A DNA stretch of 30,291 bases from an uncultured Collinsella sp. (GTDB taxonomy: Bacteria; Actinomycetota; Coriobacteriia; Coriobacteriales; Coriobacteriaceae). The number at the start of each line of letters is the position of its first letter. Position 1 is the stretch's first letter. The stretch spans positions 1 through 30,291 of the forward strand of contig CABUQY010000013.1 of assembly GCA_902493915.1 (NCBI GenBank). The letters run 5' to 3'. A program made the translations under genes and the position numbers. A model generated the notes under the pieces. That model had not been told where the DNA came from, did not search any database, and worked only from the letters and a program-made list of their open reading frames with translations. This document shows, in pieces, positions 7,161-14,780 of the stretch.

Positions 7161-7925
7161 CTAGTGGCCCTTGATGGAGTTGAGGAAGTCCTGGGCGCGC
7201 TTGGTCTGGGGATGGTCGAAGAACTCGTCGGGCGTGCCGGTTTCCACGATCTGGCCGTCGGCCATAAACACGACGCGGTCGGCCACGCGACGGGCGAAGT
7301 TCATCTCATGCGTAATGACGATCATCGTCATGCCCTGCTGGGCCAGACGGACCATGACCTCGAGCACCTCATTGATCATTTCGGGATCGAGGGCGCTCGT
7401 GGGCTCGTCAAAGAGCATGGCCTTGGGCTGCATGGCAAGCGAGCGGGCGATGGCTACACGCTGTTGCTGGCCGCCCGAGAGCTGTGCGGGCACCTTATCG
7501 GCCTGCTCGGCAACGCCCACGCGGCCCAGCAGGTCCATGGCACGCTCGCGGGCCTCGTCCTTGGAGACGCCCAGCACATCGACCGGTCCCAGCATGACGT
7601 TCTGCAGTACGGTCATATGTGCGAACAGGTTGAACTGCTGAAACACCATGCCCAGCTCGGCACGCATGCGGGCAAGGTCCTTGCCTTCCTGCGGCAGGGG
7701 CTCGCCCTCGATGAGGATCTCGCCCGAGTCGATGGTTTCCAGGCGGTTGATGGTGCGGCACATGGTCGACTTGCCCGAGCCCGAGGGGCCAATCACCACG
7801 ACGACCTCGCCGTGGTCGACCGAGAGATTGATGTCGTTGAGAACGTGCAGGTCGCCATAGTGCTTATCGACGTGCTTGAGCTCGATCAGCGGCTGATTGC
7901 CGGTGGTAGAGGTGCTCTGTGCCAT
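7161..7925 (-). CDS. Polar amino acid ABC importer ATP-binding protein (GlnQ/GluA-like)
   Basis: A 254-aa ATPase of the polar-amino-acid uptake family. Walker A is GPSGSGKST (46-54), the signature LSGGQQQR, Walker B MLFDEPTSALDPE, and the H-loop follows in VITHEMNFA. The stretch CRTINRLETIDSGEI is very close to actinobacterial GluA (glutamate uptake). It energises the two permeases encoded just upstream on the same strand. AAGGAG lies nine bases before the start. Glutamate or glutamine is the probable substrate, by family resemblance only. Confidence 0.92.
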   Translation of the reverse strand: MAQSTSTTGNQPLIELKHVDKHYGDLHVLNDINLSVDHGEVVVVIGPSGSGKSTMCRTINRLETIDSGEILIEGEPLPQEGKDLARMRAELGMVFQQFNLFAHMTVLQNVMLGPVDVLGVSKDEARERAMDLLGRVGVAEQADKVPAQLSGGQQQRVAIARSLAMQPKAMLFDEPTSALDPEMINEVLEVMVRLAQQGMTMIVITHEMNFARRVADRVVFMADGQIVETGTPDEFFDHPQTKRAQDFLNSIKGH

Positions 7926-7961
7926 GGTGCTCGGCTCCTTATGACTCGAAATGGTAAAGCG

Positions 7962-8795
7962 TTAGCGGATGATGGTCGCGCCGGTCTTGTGCGAAACGTA
8001 GACAGCAGCCTTGTTGATTGCGACGTTGATGAGGATATAGATGACCGCGATTACCAAGTAGACCGACACGAGAGCGTCGTAGTTGGTAATGAGCACGCGG
8101 GCGTTTTGCATGAGGTCGGGGTAGCTCACCACGTAGGCGACGGTGGTGTCTTTGACTACGACCACGAGCTGCGAAATCAACGACGGAATGATAAATCGAA
8201 TAGCCTGCGGCAGCACGATTTTAAAGGTGATTTTAGCCTTGGAGAGACCGAGCGCCTGGGCCGCCTCGACCTGGCCGCGCGGTACGGCGTTGACGCCGGC
8301 GCGGAAAATCTCAGCTAGCACGCCGGCTGCAGCGAGCGCGACGGGAAGCGTGAGCATCCAAAACGACGGCAGCGCGATCTTGTACTGGGGCAGCACCAAA
8401 AAGAAGAAGTAGATGAACAGAAGGCTCGGCACGCCGCGGAAGAAATCGGTGAGCACGCGGCAGACCAGCTGCAGCGGCTTAATGTCGCTGGTGCGGCCGA
8501 GCATAAGGGCTAAGCCCAGTACCAGCGCAATGACGCCGGCGGTGAGTGCGACTTTAACGGTGCCCTCAAAGCCGGCAAGCAAGAACTTCCAGGTGGTGAG
8601 GTGCGTGAAGAAATACCAATAGTGGACCGAAAGCTGGCCGGTCACATAAAAGCGCTGCAGTACCAGGACGACGAGTGCGGCGACGGCAACAAGCGAGATG
8701 GCGGTGCCGATGCGAATCTTGGTGCGCATCTTGGGGCCGGGAGCCTCGTAGAGCGCATCGCGCATGGTGAGCGCGGAGGTGGGGTGCTTGCTCAT
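7962..8795 (-). CDS. Amino acid ABC importer permease (GluD-like)
   Basis: A 277-aa permease with a cytoplasmic N-terminal extension of about 30 residues, a first membrane helix (about 28-47) and a His/Glu/Gln-type inner-membrane domain. The EAA loop, which contacts the ATPase, is EAAQALGLSKAKITFKIVLPQA. Its start overlaps the stop of the preceding permease gene by four bases (ATGA). It forms the heteromeric channel with the 219-aa permease. Confidence 0.9.
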   Translation of the reverse strand: MSKHPTSALTMRDALYEAPGPKMRTKIRIGTAISLVAVAALVVLVLQRFYVTGQLSVHYWYFFTHLTTWKFLLAGFEGTVKVALTAGVIALVLGLALMLGRTSDIKPLQLVCRVLTDFFRGVPSLLFIYFFFLVLPQYKIALPSFWMLTLPVALAAAGVLAEIFRAGVNAVPRGQVEAAQALGLSKAKITFKIVLPQAIRFIIPSLISQLVVVVKDTTVAYVVSYPDLMQNARVLITNYDALVSVYLVIAVIYILINVAINKAAVYVSHKTGATIIR

Positions 8796-9451
8796 CGGAG
8801 GATCCTCACCTTCTTATCGATGTAGTTGCCAATGTGGCTCACCACAAAGGCCGTGCCCAGGTAGCCGAGCGCCGAGATAAAGAACGCGGCGACGCCGCCG
8901 AGCGAGCGCGTGTTGATATAGCTCACCACGCCGGTGAGCTCCTGCGGCTTAAGCGGCACCTGGCTGCCCAAGGCGGTAGTGAGCATGACGGCGATAAAGA
9001 GGTTGGTCATGGGCAGCACGCTCGAGCGCAGCGCCTGCGGAATCACGATTTTGGCGAGGATACGGTTAAAGCTCATGCCCAGCGAGCGGGCGGCTTCCAC
9101 CTGGCCGACGCCGACGGTGTTGATGCCACTCATAAAGTTCTCGGAGCCAAAGGCCGAGCCCAAAAGGACCGTGGCGACGATAACGCAGGTGCGGTAGGGC
9201 AGAACGACCTTAAGCGGCGGCAGTGCGTAGACGACGATGATGAGCAGCGCGATGCCGGGGATGTTACGGAAGACCTGGACATACAGGTCGCCAAAGACGC
9301 GCAGCGGCTTGAGCGGCGACACGCGCATCACGGTGACGGCGACGGCCAGCACCATGGCGATGGCAAACGACTCAAGCGTCATGCCCCAGGTTGCTAGCAG
9401 CGCGTCGATATAGTTCTGGCCATAGAGTGACCAGAGTTCGGAGAGACTCAT
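8792..9451 (-). CDS. Amino acid ABC importer permease (GluC-like)
   Basis: A 219-aa permease of the His/Glu/Gln/Arg/opine family. Membrane segments span most of the protein; the EAA loop is EAARSLGMSFNRILAKIVIPQA. The segment TVMRVSPLKPLRVFGDLYVQVFRN resembles actinobacterial GluC. GGGAGG lies just before its ATG. A hairpin in the 138-base gap to the binding-protein gene probably lowers expression of this and later genes relative to the binding protein. Confidence 0.9.
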   Translation of the reverse strand: MSLSELWSLYGQNYIDALLATWGMTLESFAIAMVLAVAVTVMRVSPLKPLRVFGDLYVQVFRNIPGIALLIIVVYALPPLKVVLPYRTCVIVATVLLGSAFGSENFMSGINTVGVGQVEAARSLGMSFNRILAKIVIPQALRSSVLPMTNLFIAVMLTTALGSQVPLKPQELTGVVSYINTRSLGGVAAFFISALGYLGTAFVVSHIGNYIDKKVRILR

Positions 9452-9475
9452 GCGGACCTCCCGCCGATAAGGAAA

Positions 9476-9501
9476 GGGGCTCCCGTGTGTACGGAAGCCC
9501 C
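9476..9501 (-). terminator. Intercistronic hairpin (partial terminator) between binding protein and permease genes
   Basis: On the minus strand GGGGCT pairs with AGCCCC (9496-9501 with 9476-9481) and CCGT with ACGG, with one A-C mismatch and a 4-base loop. TTTCCTT follows, a weak U-tract. Such hairpins commonly let the binding protein be made in excess over the membrane subunits. Confidence 0.6.
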
Positions 9502-9589
9502 GACAACTCAGTGAGGAAACAGTTTAGCGCAATAAAGCGCATCGTGCGTTTCCGTATGGTTTCGTTGCGGCCGTTACTAGGCTCGCTGT

Positions 9590-10585
9590 CTAGGCGCCGA
9601 CCTCGGGCAGCTCGGGAACATTGGTGTCGCCCGTACGGTCGCCGATGCAGATCTGCCACAGCTCGGTCCAGGTGCCGTCGTCCTCGATCTTCTTAAGGAA
9701 GTCGTTGACAAAGGCGACGCCGTCGGAATCGAGCGGCAGACCGATACCATAAGGCTCCTTGCTGCCGAAAGGCTTGCCGGCGATCTTGTACTTACCGGGC
9801 TCGCGGACCAGGGCGCTCTGCTGCATGTTGTTATCGATGACGTAGGCGTCAACGCGGCCCTGCTGGAGTGCCTGGCGGGCCTCCTCGTCGGTCTTGAACT
9901 CCTGCTGGCTGGCCTTGGGAGCGAACTCCTCCAGGATGGCGGGGCCGTTGGAGCCGGACTGGACGGCGACGTTCTTGTCGGCCAGGTCGTCGACGCCCTT
10001 GATGTCGTCGTTATCGGCGAGCACCAGGATGGCTTGCTGGGTGTAGTAGTAGGGACCGGCAAAGGAGACGAGCTTCTTGCGCTCGTCGGTGATGGTGTAG
10101 GTGGCAAAGACGGCGTCGACCTGGCCGTTCTGCAGGACGGACTCGCGCGTGTCCGAGGTCACCTGGGTGATCTCGACCTTGTTCTCGCCCAGAATGTAGT
10201 TGGACAGGAGCTGTGCGATACCGGCATCGAAGCCACGGGTCTGACCGTCTTTTTCGTTGAGGAGGGAGAAAAGCGTGGAGGTCTGAACGCCACCGATCTT
10301 AAAGACGCCGGCGTCTTTGACGGCCGTCGCCCAGGTGCTGGCGGCGATGGCATCGTCATCGGCCTTGGGGCCGTCGTTGACGAGCTTGTCGAATGCCTTG
10401 GCATCGAGCGTGGCGGAAACCTCGGTATCCTCGGAGCCCTCGGAGGAGCCAGCGGTGGAACCCTTGTCAGCTTCGGCGCTGGTGTCGGAGCAGCCGACAA
10501 GACCAAGGCCGGCGACGGTTGCGAAGGTGGCGGCGACAAAGCCGCGGCGGTCGAGAACGACCTGCTGGGAGAGGTTCTTGCTCAT
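9590..10585 (-). CDS. Lipoprotein amino acid-binding protein of ABC importer (GluB-like)
   Basis: A 331-aa extracytoplasmic solute-binding protein of family 3. The N-terminus has a twin-arginine-like pair (DRRGFVA, Arg13-Arg14), a hydrophobic core and a lipobox LVGC with Cys32 as the lipidation site. A Ser/Glu-rich linker follows, then the binding fold with TSDTRESVLQNGQVDAV and FAGPYYYTQQAIL, typical of glutamate/glutamine receptors. It is the first gene of the importer operon, with AAAGGTG before the ATG and a good promoter at 10629-10658. Specificity is inferred from family resemblance. Confidence 0.9.
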   Translation of the reverse strand: MSKNLSQQVVLDRRGFVAATFATVAGLGLVGCSDTSAEADKGSTAGSSEGSEDTEVSATLDAKAFDKLVNDGPKADDDAIAASTWATAVKDAGVFKIGGVQTSTLFSLLNEKDGQTRGFDAGIAQLLSNYILGENKVEITQVTSDTRESVLQNGQVDAVFATYTITDERKKLVSFAGPYYYTQQAILVLADNDDIKGVDDLADKNVAVQSGSNGPAILEEFAPKASQQEFKTDEEARQALQQGRVDAYVIDNNMQQSALVREPGKYKIAGKPFGSKEPYGIGLPLDSDGVAFVNDFLKKIEDDGTWTELWQICIGDRTGDTNVPELPEVGA

Positions 10586-10628
10586 GGTAGAACACCTTTC
10601 TCAATAAAATCCCTAGCGGTTGAGTAGA

Positions 10629-10658
10629 GTTATACCCTATCGCGCTCAAATGGGTCAA
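10629..10658 (-). promoter_or_regulatory. Promoter of the amino-acid importer operon
   Basis: On the minus strand TTGACC (10653-10658) and TATAAC (10629-10634) are 18 bases apart, about 45 bases before the binding-protein start. Both hexamers match the vegetative consensus at 5 of 6 positions. Confidence 0.75.
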
Positions 10659-10700
10659 CACGAAATAACTCAGAAACATACTTACCTTATGGGTTATTGT

Positions 10701-10735
10701 ACCTACCAAAAAGGGACAGGTTTATTTTGGCAGGT
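10701..10735. repeat. Imperfect inverted repeat with AAGGGAC core
   Basis: ACCTACCAAAA (10701-10711) pairs with TTTTGGCAGGT (10725-10735) at 10 of 11 positions around an AGGGACAGGTTTA loop. The AAGGGAC core recurs in hairpins at 19519 and 20245 and, with one base changed, at 19827, suggesting a dispersed repeat family. Confidence 0.5.
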
Positions 10736-10809
10736 TTTATCTGGGCAAACGTCAGTTATTGCAGCTGAAATAGCGTTTTGCAGACGGCATGATCGCTCGC
10801 AGCGGTCGC

Positions 10810-10815
10810 TATAAT
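10810..10815 (+). promoter_or_regulatory. Consensus -10 box upstream of a 21-codon ORF
   Basis: A perfect TATAAT lies 40 bases before the ATG of the micro-ORF. No convincing -35 hexamer sits 16-18 bases upstream, so the promoter call is tentative. Confidence 0.4.
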
Positions 10816-10854
10816 GGCGGCAGCGCGACACATATATAAGTAAGGAGATCGCGT

Positions 10855-10920
10855 ATGAACGGTTATTCGTTTTTCGCGCCGACCATGACTTGCTGTTTTG
10901 TCTCAATCTGTAACAGTTAG
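10855..10920 (+). CDS. Possible 21-aa peptide (micro-ORF)
   Basis: Translation gives MNGYSFFAPTMTCCFVSI followed by CNS, a hydrophobic peptide with three cysteines. AAGGAG lies seven bases before the ATG, and a TATAAT box lies further upstream. The last six codons overlap the left arm of a 15-bp inverted repeat. No gene lies downstream on the same strand, because dxs is convergent, so it is not an obvious leader peptide. It could be a stand-alone small protein, part of a small RNA, or a chance ORF in a repeat element. No family is recognised. Confidence 0.35.
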   Translation: MNGYSFFAPTMTCCFVSICNS

Positions 10921-10955
10921 ACGGGAATTCGGGCCCTAGATGTTACAGATTGAGA
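10901..10955. repeat. 15-bp perfect inverted repeat with 25-nt loop
   Basis: TCTCAATCTGTAACA (10901-10915) is exactly complementary to 10941-10955. The loop contains GAATTC and GGGCCC. It resembles the 18-bp palindrome at 2557-2620 in architecture but not in sequence. A dispersed repeat or the end of the small transcript are both possible. Confidence 0.75.
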
Positions 10956-10974
10956 TAATTGAGCTGTGAAAACA

Positions 10975-11011
10975 AAAACCTCCGCAGGGATGCTTCCCTT
11001 GCGGAGGTTTT
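10975..11011 (-). terminator. dxs terminator
   Basis: On the minus strand AAAACCTCCGCA (11000-11011) pairs with its complement at 10975-10986, with an inner GGGA/TCCC helix and a T-rich tail (TTTTTGTTTT). It begins right at the dxs stop. The A-tract on the other side makes it potentially bidirectional. Confidence 0.88.
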
Positions 11012-11012
11012 C

Positions 11013-12794
11013 TTACTCGTTGAGTAGTCTCACGGCTTCGGCGGCCATGTTCTCGACCGTCATGCCGTTCTGCGCGAGCAGTTCGTTGGGATCGTAGCGG
11101 TCGGGGAAGCCCTTGGCGATGCCGAAGGTGCACGTGCGCACGAGCGTGCAGGCCAGGTAACACGCCACGCGCTCGCCCCAGCCGCCGTCCAAGATGCCGT
11201 CCTCGAGGGTGACGACAACGCGATGCTCGGCGGAAAGACTGTCGAGGAACTCGCGGTCGAGCTCGGTTGCGAAGCGCGGGTTGACGAGCGTGGCCTCAAT
11301 ACCGTACTCGGCAGCCAAGCGGTTTGCCACACGCTCGCCCAGCTCAAAGAAATCGCCGAGCGCGAGCACGGCAACGTCGCGGCCCTGACGCACCACGTCG
11401 TAGCGAACGGCGCTGTAGTCGGTGTCCTCGGCGGGCGCCAAATCGGGGCGGCTAACCAGGCCAATGCCCGGTACGCGGATCGCCACGGGATGCTCGCGGT
11501 GGTCGAGCGACCAGCTCAGCATGGACAGGTATTCCTCCATGCAGGCCGGCGCCAAGTAGCGCATGTTGGGAAGACCGCCCAGCATGGAAATATCAAAGAA
11601 CGAAAGGTGCGTCTCGGACGTGGTGCCAAAGATCGACGCGCCAAACACCAAGATGGTCGCGGGGGCGTCGTTGAGGCACAGGTCGTGCCACAGTTCGTCG
11701 TAGGCGCGCTGCAAAAACGTGCCGTACACACCAAAGACTGGCTTGGCGCCCGAGCGCGCAAGCGCGGTGGCAAAAGTGACGGCGTGCTCTTCGGCAATGC
11801 CCACGTCAACAAACTGTTTGCCGGCGGCAGCGCGAAGCTCGGGTGTAAAGCCCATGATGTAGGGCGTGGCGGCCGTGATGCCCACGACCTGCGAATCGCG
11901 TTCGATGGCGGCGCTGAGCGCCTCGCCTGTAATGTCGGCATAGGTGCGCGGCGCAGGCTCGCTCGGATGGCCCGGGCAGAGCTTGCGCCCAGTCGCCATG
12001 TCAAACGGACCCACGTGGTGCCAGCGTTCGGGGTCGCTCTGGGCCGGCTCAAAGCCCTTGCCCTTGGCGGTCGAGACGTGGAGCACGATGGGATGATCGA
12101 TATTGCGCAGTTCCTGCAGCGCGTCGACGAGGGCCAACACATCGTTACCGGCGTCTAGATAGCGGTAGTCGAGTCCCATCGCGCGGAAAACGTTGCGCTC
12201 ACAGGTGCCGTTGCTGGCGCGCAGCTCGGTCAGATTACGATACAGGCCGCCATGGTTCTCGGCAATGGACTGGTCGTTATCGTTGACGATGATGATCAGG
12301 TTGCTATCGAGTTCGGCGGCATTGTTGAAGCCCTCAAACGCCAGGCCACCCGAAAGCGAGCCGTCGCCAATAACAGTAATGACGTTATACGTGTCACCCG
12401 CCAGGTCGCGCGCGTGGGCAAGGCCGCAGCCCAAGCTCACCGAGGTCGAGGTATGCCCCATGGCAAACAGGTCATGCTCAGACTCGTCGGGATTGGCAAA
12501 GCCAGAAGCCTCACCATAACGCTCCGGATCGATATAAGTGTACGCGCGCCCCGTCAGCGCCTTGTGGGCGTAGGTCTGGTGCGAAACGTCAAAGACAATC
12601 TTGTCGATGGGGGAGTTAAACACGCGATGAAGCGCAACCGTAAGCTCAACGACGCCCAGGTTGGGGGCAACGTGCCCGCCGACGGCGGCGGAGCTTTCGA
12701 GGATTGCCTGGCGGATCTCGCCGCAGAGCAGCGGAAGCTCGGCGCGGTCGAGAGCCTTGACGTCCTCGGGCGTTGTCGTTTGCGTAAGCAGCAT
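11013..12794 (-). CDS. dxs: 1-deoxy-D-xylulose-5-phosphate synthase
   Basis: A thiamine-diphosphate enzyme of 593 residues that condenses pyruvate and glyceraldehyde 3-phosphate, the entry step of the MEP isoprenoid pathway. His41 lies in GGHVAPNLGVVELTVALH and His72 in DVSHQTYAHK. The ThDP motif runs from GDGSLSGG (143-150) to NDND (171-174). The KGKGFEPAQSDPERWHHVGP loop and the FVDVGIAEEHAVTFA block with the catalytic glutamate are present. It is shorter than the usual roughly 620 residues, and several motifs differ slightly from canonical DXS (SHQ instead of GHQ), so a diverged DXS-like paralogue is possible. The ribosome binding site, GGAGT, is 12 bases upstream, rather far. Confidence 0.88.
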   Translation of the reverse strand: MLLTQTTTPEDVKALDRAELPLLCGEIRQAILESSAAVGGHVAPNLGVVELTVALHRVFNSPIDKIVFDVSHQTYAHKALTGRAYTYIDPERYGEASGFANPDESEHDLFAMGHTSTSVSLGCGLAHARDLAGDTYNVITVIGDGSLSGGLAFEGFNNAAELDSNLIIIVNDNDQSIAENHGGLYRNLTELRASNGTCERNVFRAMGLDYRYLDAGNDVLALVDALQELRNIDHPIVLHVSTAKGKGFEPAQSDPERWHHVGPFDMATGRKLCPGHPSEPAPRTYADITGEALSAAIERDSQVVGITAATPYIMGFTPELRAAAGKQFVDVGIAEEHAVTFATALARSGAKPVFGVYGTFLQRAYDELWHDLCLNDAPATILVFGASIFGTTSETHLSFFDISMLGGLPNMRYLAPACMEEYLSMLSWSLDHREHPVAIRVPGIGLVSRPDLAPAEDTDYSAVRYDVVRQGRDVAVLALGDFFELGERVANRLAAEYGIEATLVNPRFATELDREFLDSLSAEHRVVVTLEDGILDGGWGERVACYLACTLVRTCTFGIAKGFPDRYDPNELLAQNGMTVENMAAEAVRLLNE

Positions 12795-13022
12795 CGTTGT
12801 GGGTTACTCCATGCGAATCGAGCACCGGCGCTCCCTCGGCCGGCACAATTGCACAAAACAGTCTCGCACATTTTGGCGTTTGATATGTGACGGCGGCGCG
12901 GTAATTCGACAACTGGTGGGGCAAAACGTTTTGTCCGATGCCATACTGATAGGTTCCATGATGATTTTATTCAATGCGTGCAGGCCGTGGCTTGTCGCCG
13001 TGAGCCGCTGGAAGGAGGCAGC
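12795..13022. promoter_or_regulatory. Divergent intergenic region with 12-bp palindrome
   Basis: The region separates dxs (minus) from the HD-protein operon (plus). A perfect palindrome, CAAAACGTTTTG (12922-12933), lies about 90 bases before the HD gene and could be an operator. No confident promoter hexamers were found for either gene. Confidence 0.4.
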
Positions 13023-13559
13023 ATGTCCGATGTCGTTCGTGCCGAGAAAATCGCGTGCGAAGTGGACCATGCTGCCCGTCAACTGGCACAGGCGGGCCGT
13101 CTGGACCTGACGCGCGAGTTTATCCAGCATGGCGATGTGACGGTGTATACGCATGTGACCTCGGTAGCGCAGGCGAGTCTGTCCTTTGCCGAGCGCTTGG
13201 GCCGCGTCGGTGTCTCGGTTGACCGCGCCTCGTTGCTGCGCGGGGCCCTGCTGCACGATTACTTTCTCTATGACTGGCACGATCCCGACCCAAGCCATCG
13301 GCTGCATGGCTTTCGCCACCCGTTTTTTGCCCTGGCACGTGCGGAGGAAGATTTTGAGCTGACGCCGCGCGAACGGAATATTATCGTGCGGCATATGTTT
13401 CCGCTGGTGCCAGTGCCGCCGACGTGTCGTGAAGCTTGGATTGTATGCCTGGCAGATAAATGGTGCGCTCTGCGCGAGACGGTTGCCGGCCGCCTGCCGC
13501 GCAAGGACGAGGTGGACGATGACGTGAGTAAAGCATCGAGCGAAAAGAGGAGAGGGTAG
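13023..13559 (+). CDS. HD-domain phosphohydrolase-like protein
   Basis: A 178-aa cytoplasmic protein with an HD fold. Candidate metal ligands are His44 (YTHVTSV), His78-Asp79 (LLHDYFLYDWH), His124 (VRHMFP) and Asp145 (CLADKWC). Such small HD proteins hydrolyse phosphoesters or nucleotides; the substrate is unknown. The start is the ATG at 13023 after AAGGAGG; the frame is open for 45 more bases upstream without a ribosome binding site. The next gene starts three bases after its stop and its tail carries that gene's ribosome binding site. HD proteins next to PF06541 membrane proteins are a recurrent pairing in anaerobic Gram-positive bacteria. Confidence 0.82.
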   Translation: MSDVVRAEKIACEVDHAARQLAQAGRLDLTREFIQHGDVTVYTHVTSVAQASLSFAERLGRVGVSVDRASLLRGALLHDYFLYDWHDPDPSHRLHGFRHPFFALARAEEDFELTPRERNIIVRHMFPLVPVPPTCREAWIVCLADKWCALRETVAGRLPRKDEVDDDVSKASSEKRRG

Positions 13560-13562
13560 ACG

Positions 13563-14582
13563 GTGGAAACCGCGATTGATATGGCGTTTGGCGGCGCGAC
13601 GCTTGCCGCCTGCCCGCTCTCGGCACTGGTGCTCTCGTTTGTCTTTTACGGGTTTTGCGGCTGGGCGTGGGAGTCGACAGTATGCGCCATGCTCAACCAC
13701 GGACGCTTCGCCAACAGTGGCTTTTTGCTGGGGCCGTGTTGTCCTATCTATGGTGCGGGCGGCATTGCCTGCTGGCTTTTGCTGCGCGGGATTCCGGATG
13801 CGTCGAGCCAGTTTGTCGCTGCAGCGCTCGTATGCAGCGTGATTGAGTACAGCGTGGGCGTGCTGTTGGAAAAAACAACGGGCGCTCGCTTTTGGGACTA
13901 TTCGCACCTGCCGTTTAACCTGCACGGGCGCATCTGCCTGTACTGGGCCTGCGCGTTTGGCCTGGGTGCGCTGTGCATTTGCCGTTTAGTGGAGCCGGCA
14001 TTGCTGGGGCTGCTTGGCCATCTGCCGGTGCTGATTGTGCGGTTGTCCGCCTTTATTGTCGCGGTCGCGATGATGGTCGACGCGGTGTGCTCGTTGGCGA
14101 GCTGGCGGCGTCTGTCCGATCAGCTGGAGCGCGTGCGCGCCGACCTTGCCGACCGCATCAATGAGTCGCTCGCCGATGCGTCCGACTCCATGCTCGAACG
14201 TATTCCCGATTCGGCGATCGACTCGGTGGCACAGACGCATATCCGCAGCCGTGCCGTTAACGCGTGGCTGGCCGAGCTGGGCGATGCGACGCTCGATGCC
14301 CTGCGCGAGAAGGCTTCGATGCCGACGTTTATTTCGGATGGTGCTCGCGGCTTGGCGCTCGCTGCCCGCCGCGTGGCCGATGCCGCGCCGAGCATGCCAC
14401 GTCCGTCGCTCAGTCGTCGCCTTGCCGGTAAGTGCATGAGCCGTCCGGTACCGAGCGTGTCACTCAGTCGTCGTGACCTGCGCTTTTTCAATGCCTTCCC
14501 GCGCTTGCGGATCAACCGCTACGAGGGCGTCATCCGAGCTACCGACCTCCGCGACCGAGCCCGCGAGCTGTTCCGCCGCTAG
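13563..14582 (+). CDS. PF06541 family membrane protein (putative ABC transporter permease CmpB-type)
   Basis: A 339-aa protein. The N-terminal 190 residues hold about five or six membrane helices with the family hallmarks FYGFCGWAWEST, GFLLGPCCPIYGAGG, IEYSVGVLLEKTTGARFWDYS and FNLHGRICLYW. The C-terminal part (about 190-339) is soluble, rich in Ala, Asp, Arg and Ser, and not recognised. Despite the database name no ATPase partner is nearby, so 'transporter' is doubtful. It starts at GTG (13563) six bases after GGAGAGGG and is translationally linked to the HD gene. Confidence 0.82.
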   Translation: METAIDMAFGGATLAACPLSALVLSFVFYGFCGWAWESTVCAMLNHGRFANSGFLLGPCCPIYGAGGIACWLLLRGIPDASSQFVAAALVCSVIEYSVGVLLEKTTGARFWDYSHLPFNLHGRICLYWACAFGLGALCICRLVEPALLGLLGHLPVLIVRLSAFIVAVAMMVDAVCSLASWRRLSDQLERVRADLADRINESLADASDSMLERIPDSAIDSVAQTHIRSRAVNAWLAELGDATLDALREKASMPTFISDGARGLALAARRVADAAPSMPRPSLSRRLAGKCMSRPVPSVSLSRRDLRFFNAFPRLRINRYEGVIRATDLRDRARELFRR

Positions 14583-14780
14583 CCGGGACGGGCGCGCTCA
14601 CGGCTTCCTTGCTCGCGTATTTCCCGTCCGTTTCGCGTCCGTTGCCGCGCCGTTTCCAAGATTGCGGCACCGTTTCCATTCGACAACGCCGCGTTTAACA
14701 ACGCCGTATCTGGTCTACACCAGTTGCCCCTCGGCCGCATTATGGGCGCCGACAACGTTCATGCGACCAAGGGGGAGCGA

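Noticed and set aside
6897..8318. 473-codon plus-strand frame over the importer ATPase and permease genes
   Set aside because: It is antisense to two genes with full Walker, signature and EAA motifs and has no family features of its own.
12804..13925. 373-codon minus-strand frame opposite the HD and PF06541 genes
   Set aside because: Antisense shadow; no domain is visible and the plus-strand genes have ribosome binding sites and family motifs.
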